A DNA stretch of 21,599 nt, from positions 1 to 21,599 of the forward strand of contig CAZDLO010000055.1 in NCBI GenBank assembly GCA_964506325.1. The letters are read 5' to 3'. Position numbers and translations under genes: made by a program. The stretch is from CAINVV01 sp964506325. GTDB taxonomy: Bacteria; Bacteroidota; Bacteroidia; Bacteroidales; Prolixibacteraceae. The notes beneath the pieces are model-generated. The model saw only the letters and a program-made list of their open reading frames with translations, was not told where the DNA came from and made no database searches. Shown in pieces: positions 1-7,524 of the stretch (position 1 is the first letter of the stretch; the number at the start of each line of letters is the position of its first letter).

Positions 1-173
1 CGATGTAAAGGTAGTTATATTTTAATTCAAAAAATGATTTGTGTTTTTTTTTATTTGATACTTAATTATCAATAAATCAGCATTATATGTTTTAGTTTTA
101 TGTAAATTGGATCTTGCTGCTGCCAATTGGGTCACTTTAATCTGATTTTTGCACCTATTTGAGAACCAGTTTT

Positions 174-2783
174 TTAGTGCAATGAAATACGGTATGAAAA
201 TTTAACCATTAAAGTATTCGTTGGCTTTTCCTGGTTGTAAAGCCCGCCGAGGTTTTGAGAAAGGTCAAATTTGCCTGTTTCTGTCTGATATTGCCGGCTT
301 TGGGACCAAACAAAATAGACAACCGAGCCGGGTACGTATTCATACCTCACTACCAGGTTGGAAAGGAATTCATTGAAATTAAAATTCGGGTTTTCAAACT
401 TGTAATCCAGAACTCCATCCCGGTCTTCATCCACAGCATAATTGTTATCGGAGTCTGGGATTTGCAGTTGCACGGAATCGTAGATATGAAATCGTTTTTC
501 ATAGCCCGGATTCCTGCCCTGGGTCACCATCTTCAATTGGTTATAGTTTCCGGAAGTAGCGAATGGCTGGCCCCAGTATTGCAATGTCAGGTTGGGGGTT
601 AGGTTGACATTTATGCGCATGGAGAAGGAGAGCAATTGCTGATGCAGTGAGCCAAGGACATATCTTTTTGCATTTCCGTAATTGCATTTTGCAACGTATT
701 GAATGTCATTTTTGTTGCGGATGTAAGATGGTTCAAATGTAAATTCCAGCGTATTGAACGGCTGGTACCTTATTATTGGCGAAAACTGATCTGTGGATGC
801 GGAACCGAAATTTGACCTGGCATGCTGGCCCTGGTATTGAATGGACAGTTTTTTTCGCACATCCGACTCTATGAAATACCAGTATGATTTATTTCCGGGA
901 ATCAGCATGGCAGGTCCACCCCGCAATTGTGAAGCAGAAAGGGTTTCCGATTCGATGTTAATACCGGAATGGAGCGCCCATTGGTTTTTAAATTGTACAT
1001 GACCGTTGAAATTACCTCCTGTGTACAAGTGCTCACCCGCATAATTCCACGCATTCCACTGGTTGAAATTGATCCTTGACGACCTCATGATCCCGGCCCA
1101 TAAAACCTGAAAGAATTCATCTGTGGATCTTAGGTACCCGATATCATTGATTTCCAGTCCCGGGGATTTCCACATGGTTGCCAGCAGGCAGTTCAGGTTC
1201 CCGCCAATCTTACTCAGCTGAAAATTTCCGCCATTGCCCGATAATGAAGTTCTGTTTTCATTGTAAGTGAGGTGAGAGGCATCAGGTCTTTGGAAAAGAT
1301 GAGCGGATGAAGTCTGAGTTTCAGCAAGGGCTTCCTTGCTGCCCTTTACGTTGCTGAATACGGTATTTAGCTGTACCAGCCAGTTTTTTTGGTTGAAATA
1401 TTGTTTGAAATCAAACGCCCCGGAACGGCCCCTTTTGTGCAGAAGTGAAATCAGGGGATCGCTCTCCAGCCGCCGGTCTGTAGAGGTGCCCATTATGCCG
1501 ATGATGGTATTTCCCTTGTTAATGTCTTTTTGAATCCTTCCAACAAAATAGTTTGTAAGTGGTTCTACTGCTTCACGGTGCCTGTGACCTGCTGAATCTA
1601 TTAGAGCCGTTTCCTCTGAGCCAACACTCTCAATCACTCCGACCGACCATCCTTTGGAGCTTTTTCCGGTAAGTTTTGCGGCACCAAGGATACTTGTAAA
1701 GGATGGAGTCTGAACAAAAACACCATTATCCGTATCCGGTGTGTATTGTGGTTTTCTGCCTATCCTCCTGGAGTAAAACAATTGTTCAAAGGATAAGTCT
1801 CCGTCACCAAATCCCAAAGGATACCGCGTGATATTTTTGCCCTCAATAAAAAATGGCCTTTGTTCAACATAGAAAGTCTCATAGGCAGTGAGATTGACCT
1901 GTGACGGGTCTGCCTCCACCTGGCCGAAGTCGGGGTTGATGGTAAAATCGAGGGTGAGGTTATTTGTGACCCCTATTTTGCCATCCAGTCCGGCATTGAG
2001 TTTGGTCCCACGACCGGTTTCAAGCATATTGCCTTCTTCCCTGGGATATGACTTGATACTGGAGTTGACGTAGGGTGTAAGATCTATTTGCCTCCGGGGC
2101 TTTAATTCGCCCTGGAAGGCCAACTCTCCCATGAAACTGACAAATCCGGGAGCGGTTCGCGAAATGTGTTGCCAGAGTGACAGCTCATTTTTTCTAAACA
2201 GGAACCTGTGAACATCAAATCCCCAGACTTCTTTTGATTTTTGCTCGAACCGCAACTGTGTGAGCGGGATTTTCAATTCCGCACACCATCCCCAGTCATG
2301 GATTTTTGTTTTGACAAACCATATGGGATCCCAGGTGAGATCCTCTACTGCTCCATCTTCCGAAAGAATTTCATCACTTTTTACCCCGGAGGCAGAAACG
2401 GAGAACATAAATGCGGTTCTCAGGTCATGGTAACTGTCTATAACAATGCCAACCTGGTCTCCATCCATTTTATCCCTCCTGGACAACCGGCTCACAATGC
2501 TGTCGGGGGCTGTATCGAATGCCTTTATGGCGACATAGATGTATTCATCATCGTATACCAGTTGAAATGATGTACGCTGTGACGGTTGACCCTTTTCATA
2601 CGGCTCTCTCTGGATAAAACCATCTTCCCAGTTATTTCCCCATACAGGTTCATCCGGGATTCCATCAATAATAACAGGAGAGATGCATTTTTGCGCAGTA
2701 TATATTTTTTTTGCCGGTTCTTCAGAATATGCAGAGTAACAGGTAAACAGCAACAAAAATGTTGCGAATTGTAAAATCCTCAT
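174..2783 (-). CDS. DUF5916 outer-membrane-type protein with N-terminal CBM9-like domain
   Basis: Protein of 869 residues. I chose the ATG at 2783 because it gives a compact signal peptide (MR, a hydrophobic run, then a cleavage site near AYS/EE). The frame stays open upstream to an ATG at 2825 and a TTG at 2870, which would add an untidy extension. After the signal, residues of about 30-200 look like the CBM9-like fold (IDGIPDEPVW, then DEYIYVAIKAFD). The rest is rich in alternating aromatic and polar strands, including the conserved-looking patch FYVEQRPFFIEG, as in the DUF5916 family. That family is common in Bacteroidota and is thought to form an outer-membrane beta-barrel. Its substrate is unknown. 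Residues 777-794 contain DSDNN and DEDRDGVLDY, an acidic loop resembling calcium-binding repeats. The gene is monocistronic here and divergent from ffh. The family call is firm, but the function cannot be inferred. Confidence 0.88.
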   Translation of the reverse strand: MRILQFATFLLLFTCYSAYSEEPAKKIYTAQKCISPVIIDGIPDEPVWGNNWEDGFIQREPYEKGQPSQRTSFQLVYDDEYIYVAIKAFDTAPDSIVSRLSRRDKMDGDQVGIVIDSYHDLRTAFMFSVSASGVKSDEILSEDGAVEDLTWDPIWFVKTKIHDWGWCAELKIPLTQLRFEQKSKEVWGFDVHRFLFRKNELSLWQHISRTAPGFVSFMGELAFQGELKPRRQIDLTPYVNSSIKSYPREEGNMLETGRGTKLNAGLDGKIGVTNNLTLDFTINPDFGQVEADPSQVNLTAYETFYVEQRPFFIEGKNITRYPLGFGDGDLSFEQLFYSRRIGRKPQYTPDTDNGVFVQTPSFTSILGAAKLTGKSSKGWSVGVIESVGSEETALIDSAGHRHREAVEPLTNYFVGRIQKDINKGNTIIGIMGTSTDRRLESDPLISLLHKRGRSGAFDFKQYFNQKNWLVQLNTVFSNVKGSKEALAETQTSSAHLFQRPDASHLTYNENRTSLSGNGGNFQLSKIGGNLNCLLATMWKSPGLEINDIGYLRSTDEFFQVLWAGIMRSSRINFNQWNAWNYAGEHLYTGGNFNGHVQFKNQWALHSGINIESETLSASQLRGGPAMLIPGNKSYWYFIESDVRKKLSIQYQGQHARSNFGSASTDQFSPIIRYQPFNTLEFTFEPSYIRNKNDIQYVAKCNYGNAKRYVLGSLHQQLLSFSMRINVNLTPNLTLQYWGQPFATSGNYNQLKMVTQGRNPGYEKRFHIYDSVQLQIPDSDNNYAVDEDRDGVLDYKFENPNFNFNEFLSNLVVRYEYVPGSVVYFVWSQSRQYQTETGKFDLSQNLGGLYNQEKPTNTLMVKFSYRISLH

Positions 2784-2885
2784 TGAAATTATTGATGCAG
2801 TTTTTACAATAAGACGCCGAAACATTACAACTGTTACAAAATCATTTCCCAATTTTCGAATAATCTTCAAAAATATTGCCCTGGC

Positions 2886-2917
2886 CTGTTTACTTTTTTT
2901 TTTTTCATGTAAGTTTG
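2886..2917 (+). promoter_or_regulatory. Candidate Bacteroidota-type promoter for ffh
   Basis: TAAGTTTG at 2910-2917 matches the Bacteroidota -7 consensus TAnnTTTG and sits 25 bases before the ffh ATG. The -33 element is weak: CTG at 2886-2888 or TTT at 2889-2891, depending on spacer length. A run of 12 T (2894-2905) fills most of the spacer. The call rests on motif match and position only. Confidence 0.5.
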
Positions 2918-2942
2918 TACGCGTTTTAAAAACAACTCAAAT

Positions 2943-4277
2943 ATGTTTGAAAATCTATCGGATAAGCTGGAACGTTCGTTCAAATTATTGAAGGGACAAG
3001 GTAAGATAACGGAAATTAATGTCGCTGAAACCCTAAAAGAGGTAAGACGGGCCTTGCTCGATGCCGACGTTAACTTTAAGATCGCGAAGGACTTTACAAC
3101 AAAAATAAAGGACAAAGCCATTGGTCAGCAGGTGATTACGTCCCTGAATCCAGGGCAGTTGATGGTCAAGATCGTACACGACGAACTTATAGAATTGATG
3201 GGAGGTCAGGCAGTTGACATAAACCTGAAGGGATCACCTGCTATTATTCTGATGTCCGGTTTACAAGGATCCGGGAAAACAACTTTTTCAGGAAAACTTG
3301 CTAACAGACTTAAAACCAAGCAGGGGAAGAATCCTCTTCTGGTTGCCTGCGACGTGTACAGGCCGGCAGCAATTGAACAGTTAAGAGTACTGGGATCAGC
3401 CATAAATGTCTCCGTCTATTCGGATGAAACCACAAAAGATCCCGTCAAAATTGCCAGGGATGCTGTAAGAGAAGCCAAATTGAAGGGCAACGATGTTGTT
3501 ATCATCGATACCGCGGGTCGCCTTGCCATCGACGAAATGATGATGAAGGAGATTGAAGCCGTTAGGAATGCTGTCAACCCCGGCGAAATTCTATTCGTTG
3601 TGGATTCAATGACAGGTCAGGATGCAGTAAATACGGCCAAAGAGTTCAATGACAGGCTCAATTTCGATGGTGTGGTCCTTACTAAACTGGATGGAGATAC
3701 CAGGGGAGGTGCAGCCCTTTCGATCCTTTCGGTCGTCAGCAAGCCTATCAAGTTTGTTGGTATGGGCGAGAAGATGGATGCGATCGACGCTTTCTATCCC
3801 AGCAGGATGGCAGACAGGATACTGGGTATGGGTGACATCGTATCACTTGTTGAAAGAGCCCAGGAACAATATGATGAAGAGGAAGCACGAAAACTTCAGA
3901 AGAAACTCGCCAAGGATCAGTTCAATTTTGATGATTTTCTGAATCAGATACAGCAGATCAAGAAGATGGGTAACCTGAAAGATCTGGCAGGAATGATACC
4001 TGGCATGGGAAAAGTATTGAAAGATGTTGATATTGAGGATGATGCATTCAAACATGTGGAGGCAATCATACATTCGATGACCAAGGCAGAGCGCGCTGAC
4101 GCTGCACTGATCGATGGCTCCAGGAGAAAGCGTATTGCCCAGGGTTCGGGCACAACTGTTCAGGAGGTAAACCGGCTGCTGAAACAATTTGCCGATACCC
4201 GTAAAATGATGAAAATGGTCTCTTCCGGAGCCAATATGAAGAAAATGATGTCCCAGGGTAATGGACAGCGCCGTTAA
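2943..4277 (+). CDS. ffh: Signal recognition particle protein Ffh (SRP54 GTPase)
   Basis: Protein of 444 residues, the usual bacterial Ffh length. It binds 4.5S RNA and signal sequences emerging from ribosomes, and docks with FtsY at the membrane to deliver inner-membrane and secreted proteins. The N domain (about 1-95) begins MFENLSDKLE. The G domain has the P-loop GLQGSGKT at 106-113, DTAGR at 189-193, TKLD at 247-250 and the VGMGEK motif near 272-277. The methionine-rich M domain follows from about 300, with the RNA-binding helix SRRKRIAQGSG at 393-403 and a Met/Lys-rich C-terminus. The ATG start matches the family N-terminus. folD follows after 41 bases on the same strand, so co-transcription is possible. 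Confidence 0.98.
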   Translation: MFENLSDKLERSFKLLKGQGKITEINVAETLKEVRRALLDADVNFKIAKDFTTKIKDKAIGQQVITSLNPGQLMVKIVHDELIELMGGQAVDINLKGSPAIILMSGLQGSGKTTFSGKLANRLKTKQGKNPLLVACDVYRPAAIEQLRVLGSAINVSVYSDETTKDPVKIARDAVREAKLKGNDVVIIDTAGRLAIDEMMMKEIEAVRNAVNPGEILFVVDSMTGQDAVNTAKEFNDRLNFDGVVLTKLDGDTRGGAALSILSVVSKPIKFVGMGEKMDAIDAFYPSRMADRILGMGDIVSLVERAQEQYDEEEARKLQKKLAKDQFNFDDFLNQIQQIKKMGNLKDLAGMIPGMGKVLKDVDIEDDAFKHVEAIIHSMTKAERADAALIDGSRRKRIAQGSGTTVQEVNRLLKQFADTRKMMKMVSSGANMKKMMSQGNGQRR

Positions 4278-4318
4278 TCAACTGTATTTTATTCTACACA
4301 CTTATATACATTGCGGTA

Positions 4319-5194
4319 ATGGTCTTAATAGATGGTAAGGAAATTTCAGAGTTGTTAAAACAGGAGATAGCAACTGAAGTGGCTCAAATCCTGGCTTCAG
4401 GTAAGAAAGCGCCGCATCTCGCTGCAATTCTTGTTGGTCATGACGGTGGAAGCGAAACCTATGTTGCAGCCAAGGTAAAAGCATGCGGCGTTGTTGGATT
4501 CGAATCAACACTGATCCGGTTTGAGGATAATGTCAGTGAGGATGAGCTGCTGCAGTGCATAAACACACTGAACAACAATCCTGAGATTGACGGTTTCATC
4601 GTGCAGTTGCCATTGCCCAAACATATTTCCGAAGATAAGGTTATTGAAAAAATTGATCCCAGGAAAGATGTGGATGGTTTTCATCCTGTCAATGTCGGCA
4701 GGGTAGTAGCCGGAATGCCTGCGTTTGTGTCGGCCACACCGTTTGGTATCATGGAGCTTTTGCGCAGGTATAAGATTGAAACCTCGGGAAAAAATTGTGT
4801 AGTGATAGGCAGGAGCAATATTGTAGGTCGACCTATGAGTATCCTGTTGTCACAAAAGGGTGTAGACTGCACCGTTACACTTTGCCACAGCCGCACAAAA
4901 AATTTAAAGGAGATATGCCTGCAAGCCGACATCATCATTGCTGCCCTTGGCCTGCCGGAGTTCTTAACCGGAGAAATGGTAAAAGAGGGTGCTGTAGTCA
5001 TTGATGTAGGAACAACCCGCGTTGCATCAGATCTGACCAAATCAGGCTTTAAACTGAAAGGTGATGTGAAGTTTGATGAGGTTGCACCGAAATGTTCATT
5101 TATCACACCGGTACCGGGGGGAGTGGGTCCTATGACCATTGCCTCCTTGCTGTATAATACCCTGCTGTCAAATCAGCATAAAATTTACAAATAA
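4319..5194 (+). CDS. folD: Bifunctional methylenetetrahydrofolate dehydrogenase/cyclohydrolase FolD
   Basis: Protein of 291 residues, typical of FolD. It interconverts 5,10-methylene-, 5,10-methenyl- and 10-formyl-tetrahydrofolate with NADP(H) in the cytoplasm, feeding purine and formyl-Met synthesis. The catalytic YxxxK is Y48 to K52 (YVAAK). The family motifs DGFIVQLPLPKH (91-102) and DVDGFHPVN (117-125) are intact. The Rossmann loop is GRSNIVGRP (164-172), and the C-terminal signature is TPVPGGVGPMT (263-273). The gene lies between ffh and an M48 peptidase gene whose ATG comes one base after this stop codon, so those two are very likely translated from one message. Confidence 0.98.
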   Translation: MVLIDGKEISELLKQEIATEVAQILASGKKAPHLAAILVGHDGGSETYVAAKVKACGVVGFESTLIRFEDNVSEDELLQCINTLNNNPEIDGFIVQLPLPKHISEDKVIEKIDPRKDVDGFHPVNVGRVVAGMPAFVSATPFGIMELLRRYKIETSGKNCVVIGRSNIVGRPMSILLSQKGVDCTVTLCHSRTKNLKEICLQADIIIAALGLPEFLTGEMVKEGAVVIDVGTTRVASDLTKSGFKLKGDVKFDEVAPKCSFITPVPGGVGPMTIASLLYNTLLSNQHKIYK

Positions 5195-5195
5195 G

Positions 5196-6017
5196 ATGAA
5201 AAATTTAATTGGTATAGACCGCCTGGCATTACTTTCACTTTCATTCCTCGTGATAACATCCTGTGCCACTGTTCCCTTAACCGATCGCAGGCAACTGACC
5301 CTGGTCAGCGAATCCGAGGTGATGAGCATGAGTTTAAGCCAATATGACCAGTTTATAAAATCCAACAAAATTTCAACCAACAAAGCAGAAACGGATCGGG
5401 TGAGAAGAGTGGGTGGCAAAATCGCTGTTGCTGTCGAGAAATATTTTAAAGACAAGGGGTTGTCTTCCTACCTGGATGGCTACAAATGGGAATTTAACCT
5501 GATTGAAGACAAAGCTGTGAATGCCTGGTGCATGCCTGGCGGCAAAGTAGTGGTTTACACAGGTATCCTTTCTTTGATAAAGAATGATGCGCAATTGGCA
5601 ACGGTCATGAGCCACGAAATTGCCCATGCAGTAGCACGGCATGGCAGCGAAAGGATGAGCGAGCAGTTGGTCGCCCAGGGTGCAGGAGTTGCATTGTCGG
5701 TTGCCCTTTCTGAGAAACCGAAGCAAACGCAGCAGCTGGCAATGGCCGCCTTTGGTCTTGGATCACAGCTTGGTTATATGTTGCCATTTTCCAGAACCCA
5801 TGAATACGAGGCAGACGAAATGGGCTTGTATTTTATGGCCATGGCCGGTTATGACCCTGGTCAAAGTATAGAATTTTGGAAAGCAATGGCAAAGAACAAC
5901 AACTCAGCAACTCCGGAGTTCCTTAGTACTCATCCCCTTGATGAAAACAGGATTGCCAAAATTGCAGAGAAATTGCCTGAAGCCCAAAAGTATTACCATC
6001 CCCAGGCAGGAAAATAA
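5196..6017 (+). CDS. M48-family zinc metallopeptidase lipoprotein
   Basis: Protein of 273 residues. The frame is open further upstream, but the ATG at 5196 sits one base after the folD stop and gives a clean lipoprotein signal ending VITSC, with the acylated Cys at 23. The zinc protease motif HEIAH is at 140-144, and the third ligand is probably E205 in the segment HEYEADEMG (202-210). The C-terminal STHPLDENRI (244-253) is typical of periplasmic M48 proteins of the YcaL/LoiP/BepA type, which take part in envelope protein quality control. No TPR region follows, so it is the short form. It should act in the periplasm, attached to a membrane by lipid. Its substrate is unknown. The stop lies nine bases from the end of convergent dapA. 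Confidence 0.93.
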   Translation: MKNLIGIDRLALLSLSFLVITSCATVPLTDRRQLTLVSESEVMSMSLSQYDQFIKSNKISTNKAETDRVRRVGGKIAVAVEKYFKDKGLSSYLDGYKWEFNLIEDKAVNAWCMPGGKVVVYTGILSLIKNDAQLATVMSHEIAHAVARHGSERMSEQLVAQGAGVALSVALSEKPKQTQQLAMAAFGLGSQLGYMLPFSRTHEYEADEMGLYFMAMAGYDPGQSIEFWKAMAKNNNSATPEFLSTHPLDENRIAKIAEKLPEAQKYYHPQAGK

Positions 6018-6026
6018 GCAGCAGGA

Positions 6027-6908
6027 TTACCGGAGATTGAATGTCTTTTCAGCAATTTGGCTGTAAAGGACCTCACTGACCGGTACCAGCGGCAACCTGA
6101 CTTCGTTTTTGCAAAGGCCGACTGAATGCATGGCTGCCTTGACTCCTGACGGATTTCCTTCTGCAAACAGATCCTCTACAAGAGGTTGTATATCAAGCTG
6201 AATGGAGGCAGCATTGTGAAAGTCTCCGGACAGGGCATAATGGGTCATTGAAGAAATCATTTTGGGGGTAAGATTGGCTGCCACAGATATGACACCTTCT
6301 CCACCCAGCGATATTGTCGGAACAATCAGGCTGTCATCACCCGTTATCACACTGAATTTTTCCGGTTTGCCTTTGAGGATTTTTATGATTTCCCCAAAAT
6401 TTCCGGAAGCCTCCTTGGTGCCGATGATATTCTCTGCATCATGGGCGAGCCGGAGTGTGGTCTCAGCATTCATACTGACACCTGTACGACCGGGTACATT
6501 GTAAAGCATTACAGGCAATGAGCATGCAGAGGCTATGGCCATGAAATGCAGGTAAATGCCCTGTTGCGTAGGTTTGTTGTAGTAAGGTACCACTGATAGG
6601 ATACCGTCGGCCCGTGAGAGATCCAGAGACTGGAGCTGGTCAGTAACCTCTGAAGTACTGTTTCCGCCGACCCCAACCATAACAGGGATTCTTCCTGCGG
6701 TTCTTCCGGTTACAAAATCAATAACAGCCTGCTTTTCTGATTGCGAAAGCGTAGCTGTTTCAGCAGTTGTACCGAGTACAACGAGGAAATCCATCCCGTT
6801 TTCCAGTTGGGAATCAACAATTTGGCCCAATGAAATATAATCAACCTGTAAGTCCGTATCAAACGGTGTGATGAGCGCCACACCGGCACCCCTGAATTTT
6901 TTTTGCAT
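6027..6908 (-). CDS. dapA: 4-hydroxy-tetrahydrodipicolinate synthase DapA
   Basis: Protein of 293 residues. It condenses pyruvate with aspartate semialdehyde, the first committed step to diaminopimelate and lysine. It is a TIM barrel. The GTTAE motif (46-50) holds the active-site Thr pair. Y136 and R141 lie in LYNVPGRTG, and the Schiff-base lysine is K165 in GTKEASGN. I prefer the ATG at 6908 (MQKKFRGAG), one base after the stop of the upstream DUF6913 gene. The alternative ATG at 6926 would overlap that gene by 17 bases and add six residues not expected in the family. Last gene of the ligA, DUF6913, dapA run. It converges with the M48 gene. Confidence 0.97.
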   Translation of the reverse strand: MQKKFRGAGVALITPFDTDLQVDYISLGQIVDSQLENGMDFLVVLGTTAETATLSQSEKQAVIDFVTGRTAGRIPVMVGVGGNSTSEVTDQLQSLDLSRADGILSVVPYYNKPTQQGIYLHFMAIASACSLPVMLYNVPGRTGVSMNAETTLRLAHDAENIIGTKEASGNFGEIIKILKGKPEKFSVITGDDSLIVPTISLGGEGVISVAANLTPKMISSMTHYALSGDFHNAASIQLDIQPLVEDLFAEGNPSGVKAAMHSVGLCKNEVRLPLVPVSEVLYSQIAEKTFNLR

Positions 6909-6909
6909 C

Positions 6910-7455
6910 TTATCTGTTATTCTCATTCAGTTTCTCAAGATAATGGATGATATGTTCCATTAAATAACGACAATTAGGATTGGCAGTTACATCAATCTCA
7001 AGGTCATACAAATTGGGATCTTCTGATCTCCATCCAACTTTGAATTTTGCAGACGAATGAATCAGGATGTATTGAAGCGCCACTGTCTTATTGATGGATA
7101 AATCCAGCAGGATATCAAATTCCTGCTGCATAAAATGGAGTCCGTCACCACCCCTTGGCCTGCCAAAGAAACCGACATTGCCATTGTTGATCAGCCATGA
7201 ATTTGAAACAGTAGCCAAGGTTTCCTTTTCTCTTTTGGAACTGATGTATGCCAGACCAAAAGATTTTATCCCTTTGCCATTCAGTATTTTCCGCAGAGCC
7301 TCATAGGTCTCAATACTATCTTCATCGGCCGGATTCCAGAGAATCCCCACTGAACCGGCATCGGCAAGAGTGATGATATTTACCACTCTTTTCTGTTTCC
7401 TGTATGCAAGAAACAACCTTTTCTTAATGTATGAATTGAATAATCTGCTCAACAT
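6910..7455 (-). CDS. DUF6913 family protein, function unknown
   Basis: Protein of 181 residues with an ATG start. The N-terminus is basic (KKRLFLAYRKQKRVVN) and is followed by an alternating beta/alpha pattern (SVGILWNPAD, then SIETYEALRKIL, then IKSFGLAYISSK). A central DILLDLS motif and a conserved-looking FKVGWRSEDPNLYDLEID segment come next. This resembles the Bacteroidota family annotated DUF6913, which I recall often lying near dapA and ligA. I see no signal peptide, membrane segment or catalytic motif, so it is probably cytoplasmic. Its stop is one base before dapA, implying translational coupling. The frame is open upstream all the way to the TGA stop of ligA, 69 bases away. Confidence 0.8.
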   Translation of the reverse strand: MLSRLFNSYIKKRLFLAYRKQKRVVNIITLADAGSVGILWNPADEDSIETYEALRKILNGKGIKSFGLAYISSKREKETLATVSNSWLINNGNVGFFGRPRGGDGLHFMQQEFDILLDLSINKTVALQYILIHSSAKFKVGWRSEDPNLYDLEIDVTANPNCRYLMEHIIHYLEKLNENNR

Positions 7456-7524
7456 TGGTGCAAAGTTAGGTATTCGAATTTTAAATAATTGATATTTTAT
7501 TGGAAGGATTCGATTTAGGCACTT

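Noticed and set aside
4681..5139. 152-residue frame on the minus strand
   Set aside because: It lies entirely antisense to folD, whose motifs are complete. It is a shadow frame with no recognised homology.
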